From IMG/VR virus record IMGVR_UViG_3300042566_001404, positions 1 to 36,234 of that record: DNA of 36,234 nt, one strand, 5' to 3'. Both the position numbers and the translations under genes were made by a program. Each line of letters starts with the position of its first letter. Within the stretch, counting starts at the first letter, position 1. Source of the DNA: a virus. Positions 7,874 through 15,548 of this stretch are shown one piece after another. A model generated the notes under the pieces. It searched no databases. It saw nothing but the letters and a program-made list of their open reading frames with translations, and was not told the origin of the DNA.

Positions 7874-8297
7874 AAAACCTATATGGGACATGGATGATGT
7901 GGAAGCCCGGTTTCTTGACGCCGCTCATACGGCCTACCGACTTCCACCCGTCCGCGTTCAGGGTTACAACAATCCATGGATGTCACTGGCCATGCAAACA
8001 CCCTCTCGTTACCCAGATACCGAGCGGGTGTACAGGCCAATGAGCCCAAGCCCTGAGGCAATTGAAAGAATGCTGGAGACCATGAAGTGGGTCCAATGGC
8101 TTGAGATAGATCAGAGGCATTTGGTCTGGATGCGTGCCAAGAGATATGGCTGGCATCAGATCGGTCGTCGATTTGCGTGTGACAGGACCACTGCTTGGCG
8201 ACGTTGGCAACGAGCGTTGCAGACGGTGGCAGATCAACTCAACGCTTTGGGCATTTCACAGAGGAAATTAGAGGGAATTGGAGAGGTTGATATGTAG
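7866..8297 (+). CDS. HTH protein, DUF6362-like
   Basis: A 143-residue protein starting at the ATG behind CAGGAGG; the longer open frame upstream overlaps the previous gene and is unlikely. Residues about 60-125 form a helical region with MKWVQWLEIDQRHLVWMRA and then an HTH-like YGWHQIGRRFACDRTTAWRRW. This resembles sigma-70 region 4 or terminase-type HTH folds and the DUF6362 family found next to phage methyltransferases. It is the last gene of the early transcript and may regulate a later promoter. A terminator-like hairpin follows about 80 bases downstream. The regulatory role is inferred from fold and place only. Confidence 0.7.
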   Translation: MDRKPIWDMDDVEARFLDAAHTAYRLPPVRVQGYNNPWMSLAMQTPSRYPDTERVYRPMSPSPEAIERMLETMKWVQWLEIDQRHLVWMRAKRYGWHQIGRRFACDRTTAWRRWQRALQTVADQLNALGISQRKLEGIGEVDM

Positions 8298-8377
8298 TGC
8301 GGGCGAGAGGTGGTGAGTGAGCGAATTTAGCCCTTGCAACAAATCATCCCATTTGAGCGTACATTTTCAGCTACGGT

Positions 8378-8417
8378 GTGGAAAGGAGTGCAAGACATTC
8401 CTTTCCACTTTTCATTT
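8378..8417 (+). terminator. Probable terminator of the early operon
   Basis: Perfect 10-bp inverted repeat GTGGAAAGGA (8378-8387) and TCCTTTCCAC (8399-8408) with an 11-nt loop, followed by TTTTCATTT. It lies between the end of the early operon (8297) and the methyltransferase gene (8477). The remaining bases of this 179-bp gap show no gene. Confidence 0.6.
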
Positions 8418-8476
8418 CTGCTTCCTGTTGGCGCATTCATTGCGATCAAGGGCAGCACTACTCCCCTGATTTGCTC

Positions 8477-9754
8477 ATGAAACCCGAGATCCAAATGGTC
8501 CCGGTCGATTCGCTCATCCCGTATGCGCGAAACGCCCGCACCCACAGTGAAGAACAAATCGCCCAGATCGCTGCCAGCATTCGTGAGTTCGGTTGGACCA
8601 ATCCAATCTTGACTGACGGCGACAAGGGCGTGATCGCTGGCCACGGCCGTTTGGCTGCTGCCAGAAAACTTGAATTAACAGAGGTGCCCGTCATTGAGCT
8701 GGGCCATCTGAGCCCTGAACAAAAGAAGGCCTACATCCTGGCCGACAACCGAATCGCGTTGAACTCGGGTTGGGATGAAGAGTTACTCAAGCTCGAATTG
8801 CAAGAGCTTCAAGGCGTGGATTTTGATCTCGACTTGCTCGGCTTTGGGGACGATGAGATTCAGCGCCTGCTAAATGGTGATCAAGTAGGCGGTGGTTTGA
8901 CCGAAGATGATGCAATCCCAGAAGCACCAGTAGATCCCGTATCCAGAACTGGGGACTTGTGGATTCTCGGCAACCACCGCCTCCTGTGTGGCGACTCAAC
9001 GGTCTTGTCAGATGTAGAACGCCTCATGGGTGGGCAACTCGCGGACATGGCATTCACCGATCCGCCCTACAACGTGGACTATGGCAACAGCGCCAAGGAC
9101 AAGATGCGGGGCAAAGATCGACGTATCCTCAACGACGCCTTGGGCGACGGCTTCTACCAATTTCTGTACGACGCCTGCCTTAACTTGCTGGTGGTGACCA
9201 AAGGAGCCTGCTACGTCTGCATGAGCTCCTCAGAACTGCACACGCTACAAAAAGCATGGATTGATGCAGGCGGCAAATGGTCTACTTTCATCATCTGGGC
9301 CAAGAACACTTTCACCCTTGGCCGATCGGACTATCAACGTCAGTACGAACCCATCCTGTACGGATGGAAACAAGGCGTTGATCACTTCTGGTGTGGTGAC
9401 CGCGATCAGTCGGATATCTGGAATTACAACAAGCCTCGGGTCAATGACCTGCACCCGACCATGAAACCGGTTGAGCTGGTCGAGCGAGCCATCAAGAATT
9501 CATCCAAGAGCCGAGACATCGTTCTAGACCTCTTTGGTGGCTCGGGTACCACTCTGATCGCTTGCGAGAAGACCGGACGACAGGCCCGCCTCATCGAGCT
9601 GGACCCCAAGTTCGCGGATGTGATCGTCAAACGATGGGAGGAATACACCGGCCAGCAGGCGGTGCGTGAGGGCGATGGCGTGAAGTTCGTCGAGCTGACC
9701 ACCATTGCTATTGATGCACCGGTTCAAGAGGCCCCTGCGGTGCAAGGTGCCTGA
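8477..9754 (+). CDS. ParB-like / N4-N6 DNA methyltransferase fusion
   Basis: A 425-residue fusion protein. Residues 1-110 are a ParB/Srx-like nuclease domain: VPVDSLIPYARNARTHS, GVIAGHGRLAAA (51-62) and ADNRIALNSGWD. After a linker the methyltransferase starts at about 155 with target motif DPPYNVDY (195-202), HPTMKP (326-331) and SAM-binding FGGSGTT (353-359). The order DPPY before FGGSG is that of beta-class amino-methyltransferases. It would methylate adenine or N4-cytosine in phage DNA and so block host restriction. The ATG at 8477 is favoured because the ParB domain begins there; no strong ribosome-binding site is visible. It ends two bases from a convergent gene. Confidence 0.9.
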   Translation: MKPEIQMVPVDSLIPYARNARTHSEEQIAQIAASIREFGWTNPILTDGDKGVIAGHGRLAAARKLELTEVPVIELGHLSPEQKKAYILADNRIALNSGWDEELLKLELQELQGVDFDLDLLGFGDDEIQRLLNGDQVGGGLTEDDAIPEAPVDPVSRTGDLWILGNHRLLCGDSTVLSDVERLMGGQLADMAFTDPPYNVDYGNSAKDKMRGKDRRILNDALGDGFYQFLYDACLNLLVVTKGACYVCMSSSELHTLQKAWIDAGGKWSTFIIWAKNTFTLGRSDYQRQYEPILYGWKQGVDHFWCGDRDQSDIWNYNKPRVNDLHPTMKPVELVERAIKNSSKSRDIVLDLFGGSGTTLIACEKTGRQARLIELDPKFADVIVKRWEEYTGQQAVREGDGVKFVELTTIAIDAPVQEAPAVQGA

Positions 9755-9756
9755 AC

Positions 9757-9963
9757 TCAGTTTCCCGGGAAATTCGGATACAGGTCGCCGCTGGTGATGT
9801 CGGCGTTGTAAGTGACCTTGTCAAACTCGCCCCGCTCATCTGCCAGGTACACGCCGCCCACCGACTGGATGGCCACCCCGTATTTGCGGGTCAGGGCGGT
9901 CAGCTCGGTGATGAATCGGTCGTAGTTGTTTTCGATTTGCGTGGTGGTGTTGATGGCTGCCAT
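9757..9963 (-). CDS. Small hypothetical protein
   Basis: A 68-residue protein read leftward from ATG (9963-9961) with AAGGAG six bases upstream. The N-terminal half is helical (IENNYDRFITELTALTRKYG) and the second half is beta-like (VAIQSVGGVYLADERGEF). No known motif. It is the last gene of the leftward block and has its own structured leader, which shares an 11-bp word with the leader of the first gene of the block. Its 3' end contains the palindrome TTTCCCGGGAAA (9761-9772) and meets the methyltransferase gene tail to tail. Confidence 0.75.
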   Translation of the reverse strand: MAAINTTTQIENNYDRFITELTALTRKYGVAIQSVGGVYLADERGEFDKVTYNADITSGDLYPNFPGN

Positions 9964-10036
9964 TTGGTTCTCCTTGTTGCGATGGCTCTATGAACGCTCT
10001 ACTTCGATCAGAAGTAAAGCGGTTCATCTAATCTTT
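9964..10036 (-). promoter_or_regulatory. Structured leader of the last leftward gene
   Basis: On the minus strand an imperfect stem of about 14 bp (9992-10005 with 10011-10025, loop GATCA) precedes the ribosome-binding site. The word TTGTTGCGATG (plus-strand reading, 9974-9984) recurs at 11307-11317 at a similar place before another leftward gene, with GAACGCTCT/GACGCTCT close by in both. This points to a shared promoter or RNA control element. No clear -35/-10 pair could be set. Confidence 0.4.
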
Positions 10037-10062
10037 CTGATCAGTTGCTTCTTCGCGACTGA

Positions 10063-10422
10063 TCAGCCCAGACGCGCGAGATAGCGAACGCTGTCTCCTC
10101 CGGATGGATCGATGAACAAGTAGGGTCGCCCGGGTGCGTGCACCATCACACACAACCGGCCATCCCAGTAATCGCCTCCCTTGCCTTTGAGCCAGTCGCG
10201 AGACTTTCCCAAGTTCAATTTGAAGCCATCGAATTCTTCGGGGTCCATCTCCCGGATCTCCGTCACATAGACCGCCTCGACGCCGCTGGCAGCAATGTCG
10301 GAGATGTCTGTAGGCTTGCGGCCAAAGGGCAGCGGGATGCTGAGCTTTTGCACCTGCATTTCGCGGCCGTCGAAGTTGATGGTTGTGGGCTTGGATTCAA
10401 TGGTGATGCTGATGGGGTTCAT
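10063..10422 (-). CDS. Hypothetical protein of the leftward block
   Basis: A 119-residue protein. The start at 10422 has GAGG shortly upstream; an upstream extension overlaps the DUF3489 gene and is unlikely. It begins with beta-strand-like MNPISITIESKPTTINFDG, then LPFGRKPTDISDIAASGVEAVYV, and ends with YLFIDPSGGDSVRYLARLG. No catalytic motif is evident. It is eight bases after the DUF3489-like gene, so both are on one leftward transcript. An inverted repeat CTGATCAGT/ACTGATCAG at 10037-10066 spans its stop; it is not followed by a T-run. Function unknown. Confidence 0.7.
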   Translation of the reverse strand: MNPISITIESKPTTINFDGREMQVQKLSIPLPFGRKPTDISDIAASGVEAVYVTEIREMDPEEFDGFKLNLGKSRDWLKGKGGDYWDGRLCVMVHAPGRPYLFIDPSGGDSVRYLARLG

Positions 10423-10429
10423 GAGGTCC

Positions 10430-10882
10430 TCAAACGGTTGTAGTGGTGATGCGGTACTTGCGTTCCTGACCATCGGTCTTGTCTGACACGATGGTCAAGC
10501 CCAGTTTCTTCTTCAATGCTCCGGCTATGGCGCCTCGCACGGTGTGTTGCTGCCAGCCGGTGGCCTGAACCATTTCGGCCAGGCTCACGCCCTCAGGGCG
10601 TTTGAGCAACTCGATCAGGGTGGCCTGTTTGGTGCCCTCGCGTTGCTTGGGGGTGTGCCCTGGCGTGCTGCCGATCGCTGTCAGGCCTTCCAGTGTGATC
10701 ACCAGCTGCATGCTGCCTTCGGGTGCATTGGCGTATCGGGCGACCAGTCCTGCGTTGCCCAGGGCGGTGAGGACCTTGATGAGTGCGCCACCTTTTAGAT
10801 TGGCCGGAAAGTCGGTCAACATTTGTTGAGGATGTTTGGCTGCTGCTTCGAGCAGGCTTCGCTGGGTGTCCGTGAGTTTCAT
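10430..10882 (-). CDS. DUF3489-family DNA-binding-like protein
   Basis: A 150-residue protein. The C-terminal part (about residues 83-148) shows the DUF3489 pattern: TKQATLIELLKRPEGVSLAEM, ATGWQQHTVRGAIAGALKKK, LGLTIVSDKTDGQERKYRI. This reads as a winged helix in which the helix around WQQHTVRGAI would contact DNA. The N-terminal 75 residues form another helical, MarR-like segment with LIKVLTALGNAGLVARY. The ATG overlaps the stop of the preceding leftward gene (ATGA). Proteins of this family occur in many prophages of Proteobacteria; the role is not established, and regulation is an inference from the fold. Confidence 0.8.
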   Translation of the reverse strand: MKLTDTQRSLLEAAAKHPQQMLTDFPANLKGGALIKVLTALGNAGLVARYANAPEGSMQLVITLEGLTAIGSTPGHTPKQREGTKQATLIELLKRPEGVSLAEMVQATGWQQHTVRGAIAGALKKKLGLTIVSDKTDGQERKYRITTTTV

Positions 10883-11097
10883 TTCTTTCCTTTCGATGTT
10901 GTTGATGTGTTTTGTGTTGCTGCGATCCCTGCGGCGTAGGCGGCTTCAAGCGCGCTCTTGATCGCCCAGACCGAGACGTCGTGAAAGTCCAGCCGATCAC
11001 GGTGCTGGGTTTCGAGCGTTTCGATGAATAGATGGTCGAGCGCGATCTTCTCGATGACCTTTTGTTTGTCGGGTTGTTTCATGGTTTGGGTCCTCAT
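10879..11097 (-). CDS. DUF6900-like small protein
   Basis: A 72-residue protein started at the ATG overlapping the previous stop (ATGA); an internal ATG at 11082 with GAGG upstream gives 67 residues and is an equally good start. The core KVIEKIALDHLFIETLETQ, RLDFHDVSVWAIKSALEAAYAAG matches the pattern of DUF6900 domain proteins. It is helical, ends in a Lys/Ser/Thr tail, and has no signal peptide or membrane segment. It is the second gene of the leftward block. Function unknown. Confidence 0.75.
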   Translation of the reverse strand: MRTQTMKQPDKQKVIEKIALDHLFIETLETQHRDRLDFHDVSVWAIKSALEAAYAAGIAATQNTSTTSKGKK

Positions 11098-11291
11098 GCG
11101 TTGTGGATCTGATTGGCTTTGTCAAAGCCAACCCACTGGCCTTGCTTGTCCAGGCCTCGGTTAGCGAGTTCCTTGCGGGCCAGGTTGTTGAGGTCGAGCT
11201 CGCCGTTGGCGACGGCGACCAGAACCTTGTTCAAGGCAAGCTGGATGAATCCAAGCTCGTCGACGGTGAAGGTGGTTGTTTCGGTAATCAC
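11094..11291 (-). CDS. Small hypothetical protein, first of leftward block
   Basis: A 65-residue protein started at GTG (11291-11289) because AAAGGAGAG stands four bases upstream. The longer open frame continues through the divergent promoter region without conserved sequence and is rejected. It reads FTVDELGFIQLALNKVLVAV, then DLNNLARKELANRGLDKQGQWVGF, mainly helical. No known domain. It opens the leftward operon and is coupled to the next gene by an ATGA overlap. Confidence 0.7.
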   Translation of the reverse strand: MITETTTFTVDELGFIQLALNKVLVAVANGELDLNNLARKELANRGLDKQGQWVGFDKANQIHNA

Positions 11292-11396
11292 TGCACTCTC
11301 CTTTGTTTGTTGCGATGTAGAGCATTGACGCTCTGATTCAAGAGGAAGCCAAGTCAATTTTTCAAGCTGTCGCTTATTCCTTGAAAGCCGATTGAG
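11292..11396. promoter_or_regulatory. Divergent intergenic region
   Basis: A 105-bp spacer between the leftward block and the rightward late genes, which must hold the leftward promoter and possibly the late one. It contains a 5-bp hairpin AGAGC/GCTCT (11319-11323, 11330-11334) and the word TTGTTGCGATG (11307-11317) shared with the leader at 9974. On the minus strand TTGACT occurs within an AT-rich stretch near 11350, but no matching -10 is clear. Confidence 0.4.
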
Positions 11397-11777
11397 ATGC
11401 CGAGAAGTGCGCCTACTCCATGCAGATATCCGGGCTGTGCGCAGGTGCTGAACGTGCCCGGTTACTGCGCCAATCACCAGCCCCAAGTGCACCGTGAGTA
11501 CGGGCGTGCGCGGCGTGGGTTCGACACCGAGTTGGGCTTCTATCAGTCGACCAGGTGGCGTAACACGCGTGCAGCGGTGCTACGGGATAACCCGCTTTGC
11601 TGCAGGTGCCAGGCCAAGGGTGTGCTCCAGCCCGCCAACGTGGTCGATCACATCGTTCCGGTCAAGCAAGGCGGTGAGCGCTTTGATCGCTCAAACCTGC
11701 AAAGCCTGTGCGTGCCCTGTCACAACGCCAAGACCGCCTCAGAGACGGCATCCTTGCGCAACCAGCCCCCCTCCTGA
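11397..11777 (+). CDS. HNH endonuclease of the packaging module
   Basis: A 126-residue HNH nuclease. The N-terminal C9-x4-C14 ... C24-x2-H27 pattern is a likely zinc site. The beta-beta-alpha metal motif follows: LCCRCQAKG (C68-C71), VVDHIVP (D84, H85), RSNLQSLC (N100) and CVPCHNAK (C105, C108, H109). HNH proteins directly before the terminase genes are part of the DNA-packaging machinery in cos-type phages of the HK97 group, where they help the terminase cut the concatemer. The start codon is weakly supported (only GATTGAG upstream). Its stop lies inside a C-run/G-run hairpin that starts the candidate cos region. Confidence 0.88.
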   Translation: MPRSAPTPCRYPGCAQVLNVPGYCANHQPQVHREYGRARRGFDTELGFYQSTRWRNTRAAVLRDNPLCCRCQAKGVLQPANVVDHIVPVKQGGERFDRSNLQSLCVPCHNAKTASETASLRNQPPS

Positions 11778-11876
11778 GGGGGTAGGGGGGGTGAATCTCT
11801 ACAGGCTGGCGCCACAGATGCGTGCGCTTGCGCAATTTTTTGCGCGTGCAAATTGAAATTCTTTTTTTTAGTCCAC
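11766..11876. other. Candidate cos / packaging site
   Basis: The gap between HNH and terminase small subunit begins with a run of six C (11766-11771) that can pair with two G-runs (11778-11782 and 11785-11791). It also contains the inverted repeat GCGCAA-TTTT-TTGCGC (11830-11845), followed by an A/T-rich stretch. In cos phages with an adjacent HNH nuclease the cohesive-end site usually lies next to the terminase genes. I propose this as the cos region; no nick position can be read. The C/G hairpin may alternatively be a terminator or a host-type intergenic repeat. Confidence 0.35.
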
Positions 11877-12341
11877 ATGGCCGGTCGTAAACCCCTTCCC
11901 GTTGCAGTCAAGAAGATCAAGGGGACGCTGCAAAAGTGCCGCACCAACCCCAACGAGCCCCGCCCAATGGGAAAGCTGGGCGATCCGCCGGAATACATGT
12001 CCGACATCGCCAAGGAAGCGTGGACCTACGCGGTAGAGAACGCTCCGCCGGGGCTGCTGTCTTCGCTGGATGCGGCCGTGCTCGAGCGCTGGGCTAATTG
12101 CGCCGGGCTGTACCGGGAGGCGCTGGCCAAGATCAATCGTTCGGGGGTGGCGGGGATGATCATCAAGACCCCCAGCGGCATCTTGCGCCGTTCGCCTCTG
12201 ATGGACGTCATTCGGGACCTAGCCCAGGAGATGAAGGGCTACGAAGCTGAGATGGGGTTCACGCCCGCGTCACGCTCAAGGGTCCATGTTGCACAAGAGC
12301 CTGGGACAAATGATGACCCCTGGGCCGATATTGCGGGATAA
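11877..12341 (+). CDS. terS: Terminase small subunit (P27 family)
   Basis: A 154-residue protein starting MAGRKPLPVAVKKIKGT, the typical opening of P27-family small terminases (basic, then NPNEPRP). Helical segments follow: YMSDIAKEAWTYAVENAP, SLDAAVLERWANCAGLYREA, and near the end SPLMDVIRDLAQEMKGYEAEMGFTP. It recognises the phage packaging site and recruits the large subunit. The ATG at 11877 is chosen because the family begins there; the upstream T-run gives no visible ribosome-binding site, so translation may be weak or coupled. The gene ends five bases before the large subunit start. Confidence 0.9.
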   Translation: MAGRKPLPVAVKKIKGTLQKCRTNPNEPRPMGKLGDPPEYMSDIAKEAWTYAVENAPPGLLSSLDAAVLERWANCAGLYREALAKINRSGVAGMIIKTPSGILRRSPLMDVIRDLAQEMKGYEAEMGFTPASRSRVHVAQEPGTNDDPWADIAG

Positions 12342-12346
12342 GTTCA

Positions 12347-14059
12347 ATGGCTCAAGGCAGTTATGCGGACATTGCCAAGATGTACGCAGAGAAAGTCGTG
12401 GCCGGAGAGATCCTGGCGTGCAAGTGGGTGAAGGCCGCCTGCCAAAGGCAACTCAGTGATCTGAAAAAGTACAAGGGCAAGGCCAGCCCCTACCGTTTCA
12501 ATCCCAAGCTCACCAGCAAGAGCGGCAAGACCTACTACCCGGCGGACAACCTGTGCGCATTCATTGAGCGACTGCCGCACGTCAAGGGCCCGCTTGCCGG
12601 AGAGCCCATCACGCTGGAGCCGTGGCAGGTGTTCATCCTCTCGACGGTGTTCGGCTGGGTCAAGGCCGATGGCACGCGGCGCTTTCGCCGCTCCTACATC
12701 GAGGTGCCACGAGGCAATGCCAAGTCCACTCTGTCGTCTGCGGTGGGCCTGTACATGCTGGCAGCCGATGGTGAAGGTGGTGCTGAGGTCTATTCGCTGG
12801 CGACCACCCGTGACCAGGCCCGCATTGTGTTCGGGGATGCGCAGACCATGGCACGCCGCAGCCCGGGGTTTCGCAACCGGTTCTCGGTGAATGTCGGGGC
12901 GCACAACATGAACGTGATGGCCACGGGCTCCAAGTTTGAGGCGCTCTCGGCCGAGGGCTCCACGCTGGACGGTCTGAACATTCACTTTGGCTGCGTGGAT
13001 GAACTCCACGCCCACAAGACTCGCACGGTCTATGACGTGGTAGAGACCGGAACCGGCAAACGGGACAACTCGCTCTTGTGGGTGATCACCACGGCGGGTA
13101 GCAACCGCGCAGGCATCTGCTACGAGGTTCGGTCTTTTGTGACCAAGCTGCTCGATGGCGTGTTCGAGGATGACACCCAGTTCGGGATCATCTATGGCCT
13201 GGACGATGGGGATGACTGGACAACCGAAGAGTCGCTCATCAAGGCCAACCCCAACTGGGGCATCTCGGTGAGGTCCGAGGTGCTCGGGCCGCTGCAGGCC
13301 AAGGCGATGCAGCTGCCCAGCGCCGTCAACAACTTCAAGACCAAGCACCTCAATGAATGGGTGAACGCCGACACAGCCTGGATGGACATGCGCTCCTGGG
13401 ACGCCTGTACCGAGAACGGCATGTTCATTGATCAATTCGAAGGTCAGCCCTGCTGGATTGGCCTGGACCTGGCCAGCAAGACGGACATTGCCGCCCTGGT
13501 AGCGGTGTTTCGGCATCCGGAGATTTCGGACGCCTACGTGACCTTTGGCAAGTACTACCTGCCCGAGGACACGGTCAACGGCGCAGGCAATAGCCAGTAC
13601 GGCGGCTGGATGCATTCGGGGCGGCTCATCGTTACTCCGGGCAACGTGATCGACTTCGGCTGGATCGAGTCGGACTTGCTGGACATGGCCACCCGTTATG
13701 AGATTCAGGCGGTGGCCTTCGACCCGTTTCAGGCCACGCAGCTCTCGACCCGGATGCTGGCCGAGGGCCTGCCCATGATCGAGGTGCGCCCCACGGTGCT
13801 GAACTTCAGCGAACCGATGAAGACGCTTGAAGCCCTGGTCTTGCAAAAGAAGCTCGTCCATGACGGCGACCCGGTACTGGCCTGGATGGCCAGCAACGTG
13901 GTGGCGCACCTGGACGTCAAAGACAACATCTATCCACGCAAGGAGCGAGCAGAAAACAAGATAGACGGCATCGTGGCACTGATCATGGCCCTCTCAAGGG
14001 CGATCAAACCGGGGGACTCGGTGGTGCTCGGATCCGACTATGAGTTGATGGTGCTCTGA
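12347..14059 (+). CDS. terL: Terminase large subunit
   Basis: A 570-residue packaging motor and nuclease of the HK97-like Terminase_1 family. After the adenine-binding-type region (GEPITLEPWQVFILSTVFGW), the Walker A is PRGNAKST (121-128), an atypical P-loop common in this family. Walker B is in FGCVDELHAH (D218, E219) and the coupling motif is VITTAGSN. The C-terminal RNase H-like nuclease has its first acidic residue in GLDLASKTD (D374, D380), with others in AFDPFQATQL and the closing region DGIVALIMALSRA. It translocates DNA into proheads and cuts it. Length is normal and no break is seen. Confidence 0.95.
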   Translation: MAQGSYADIAKMYAEKVVAGEILACKWVKAACQRQLSDLKKYKGKASPYRFNPKLTSKSGKTYYPADNLCAFIERLPHVKGPLAGEPITLEPWQVFILSTVFGWVKADGTRRFRRSYIEVPRGNAKSTLSSAVGLYMLAADGEGGAEVYSLATTRDQARIVFGDAQTMARRSPGFRNRFSVNVGAHNMNVMATGSKFEALSAEGSTLDGLNIHFGCVDELHAHKTRTVYDVVETGTGKRDNSLLWVITTAGSNRAGICYEVRSFVTKLLDGVFEDDTQFGIIYGLDDGDDWTTEESLIKANPNWGISVRSEVLGPLQAKAMQLPSAVNNFKTKHLNEWVNADTAWMDMRSWDACTENGMFIDQFEGQPCWIGLDLASKTDIAALVAVFRHPEISDAYVTFGKYYLPEDTVNGAGNSQYGGWMHSGRLIVTPGNVIDFGWIESDLLDMATRYEIQAVAFDPFQATQLSTRMLAEGLPMIEVRPTVLNFSEPMKTLEALVLQKKLVHDGDPVLAWMASNVVAHLDVKDNIYPRKERAENKIDGIVALIMALSRAIKPGDSVVLGSDYELMVL

Positions 14060-14063
14060 GGCA

Positions 14064-15548
14064 ATGGGACTTTTCACATTCATCGATCGATTCAGAGCTT
14101 CGAGCAGTGACCGATCCCCTTGGGGAGACTTCTTCTTTGAGCCGGTGTCGGTGCGCAGCGCCTCAGGCATGCGCGTCTCGCCTGACGGGGCGTTGCGGCT
14201 CGCAGCGGTATATGCCTGTGTGCGCATCCTGTCGGAGACCATGGCGTCTCTTCCGGTGGTGGTGTACCGCCAGCGCAAAGACGGAGGCAAGGATCGGGTG
14301 ACCGATCACTGGCTCTACGGCCTCCTTGCCCGCAAGCCCAACCGGTTCCAGAACCCCTTTGAGTGGCGCGAGATGCTTCAGGGACACCTGGCCCTGAGGG
14401 GCAATGCTTTCTGCCAGATCATCGCCAACCCCAAGGGAGAAATCACCGAGCTCATGCCGATTCACCCCGACCGGGTGCGCGTGGAGGTGATGGACAGCGG
14501 GGACTTTCGGTACCGGGTTCGGATGCAAAACGGGGATGAAACCGTATTCCCACGCGGGCAGATCTGGCACCTGCGCGGCCTGTCCTCGGACGGTCTGATG
14601 GGCATGAGCCCCATCGAGTTGGCCCGCGAGAGTCTGGGCATGGCCCTGGCCGCTCAGGACTACGGGGCGAGGTTCTTCACGAACGACGCCAAACCCACGG
14701 GCGGCTGGATCGAATTTCCCGGCACCTTCAAGGACCCTGAGGCCAAGCGGGTGTTCAGGGATTCTTACCAGGCGGCGCAGTCCGGCTCCAACCGGGGCAA
14801 AGTCCTGGTGCTGGAAAACGGCATGAAGTTCCATGAGGTGGGGGTCACGAACAAGGACGCCCAGTTCCTGGAGCTGCGCAAGTTCCAGATAACAGATATC
14901 GCTCGAATGTTCCGTGTGCCACCACACATGATTGCCGATTTAGATCGCGCGACGTTCTCGAACATCGAGCAGCAGAGTCTGGAATTTGTCATGCACACCA
15001 TGACGCCCTGGGCCGAACGCTGGGAGGCCTCGATCGAATCCGATCTGATGCTCGATGGCGATCAGCTGGAAGTCGAGTTCGACTTTGCCAACCTGATGCG
15101 CGGCGATGCAGCCAGCCGCTCGGCCTACTACCAAAGCGGCATCCAGAACGGCTGGCTCACCCGCAACGAGGCACGCATTGCAGAAAACCTCAACCCGCTG
15201 CAAGGCCTGGACCAACCCCTTCGCCCACTGAACATGGTGGAGGAAGAGGATGCCGAAGAGGCTGAGCAGGAGACCGAATCCTCCGATCCGGCGCCTACCG
15301 AGGACGAAACGGACCCCGCCGATCAGGAATCGAGCTTGCGCTTTCGCAAGCTGGTGCAGTCCAACTCAGCCCGGCTAGCCCGGCGCATCGCCAAGAAGGG
15401 TTCCCTGGGAGCCAACGAAACCGACCTGATTGCCCAGGCCTTTGGACTTGAGGTGAGCAAGGTCAGCGCCTGGGCGCAGCTGCAAACACAGCCCTTTGAG
15501 GAGGCCGCACTGGCCGCTTCTCTGATTCAACTTGGAATGAACACATGA
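14064..15548 (+). CDS. Portal protein (HK97 family)
   Basis: A 494-residue portal protein. Family marks are SGMRVSPDGALRLAAVYACVRIL, ETMASLPVVVYRQR and WREMLQGHLALRGNAFCQI. The crown region holds GLSSDGLMGMSPIELARESLGMALA and MFRVPPHMIADLDRATFSNIEQQ. Twelve copies should form the vertex ring through which DNA passes and to which the terminase docks. The last 110 residues are unusual in being first strongly acidic (Glu/Asp-rich, about 392-428) and then basic and helical (SARLARRIAKKGSL). The stop overlaps the protease start (ATGA). Confidence 0.95.
   Translation: MGLFTFIDRFRASSSDRSPWGDFFFEPVSVRSASGMRVSPDGALRLAAVYACVRILSETMASLPVVVYRQRKDGGKDRVTDHWLYGLLARKPNRFQNPFEWREMLQGHLALRGNAFCQIIANPKGEITELMPIHPDRVRVEVMDSGDFRYRVRMQNGDETVFPRGQIWHLRGLSSDGLMGMSPIELARESLGMALAAQDYGARFFTNDAKPTGGWIEFPGTFKDPEAKRVFRDSYQAAQSGSNRGKVLVLENGMKFHEVGVTNKDAQFLELRKFQITDIARMFRVPPHMIADLDRATFSNIEQQSLEFVMHTMTPWAERWEASIESDLMLDGDQLEVEFDFANLMRGDAASRSAYYQSGIQNGWLTRNEARIAENLNPLQGLDQPLRPLNMVEEEDAEEAEQETESSDPAPTEDETDPADQESSLRFRKLVQSNSARLARRIAKKGSLGANETDLIAQAFGLEVSKVSAWAQLQTQPFEEAALAASLIQLGMNT

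Noticed and set aside
9761-9772. Palindrome TTTCCCGGGAAA as a bidirectional terminator
   Set aside because: It lies inside the coding end of the leftward gene, has no loop and no T-run; probably chance.
10037-10066. Inverted repeat CTGATCAGT/ACTGATCAG as a terminator
   Set aside because: The loop is long and no T-run follows on either strand.
11853-11876. TTG start giving an eight-residue longer small terminase
   Set aside because: The extra residues come from a T-run, and family members begin at the ATG at 11877.
12344-13909. A 521-residue open frame on the minus strand
   Set aside because: It is the shadow of the large terminase gene in GC-rich DNA, with no ribosome-binding site or family pattern; the plus-strand product has all terminase motifs.
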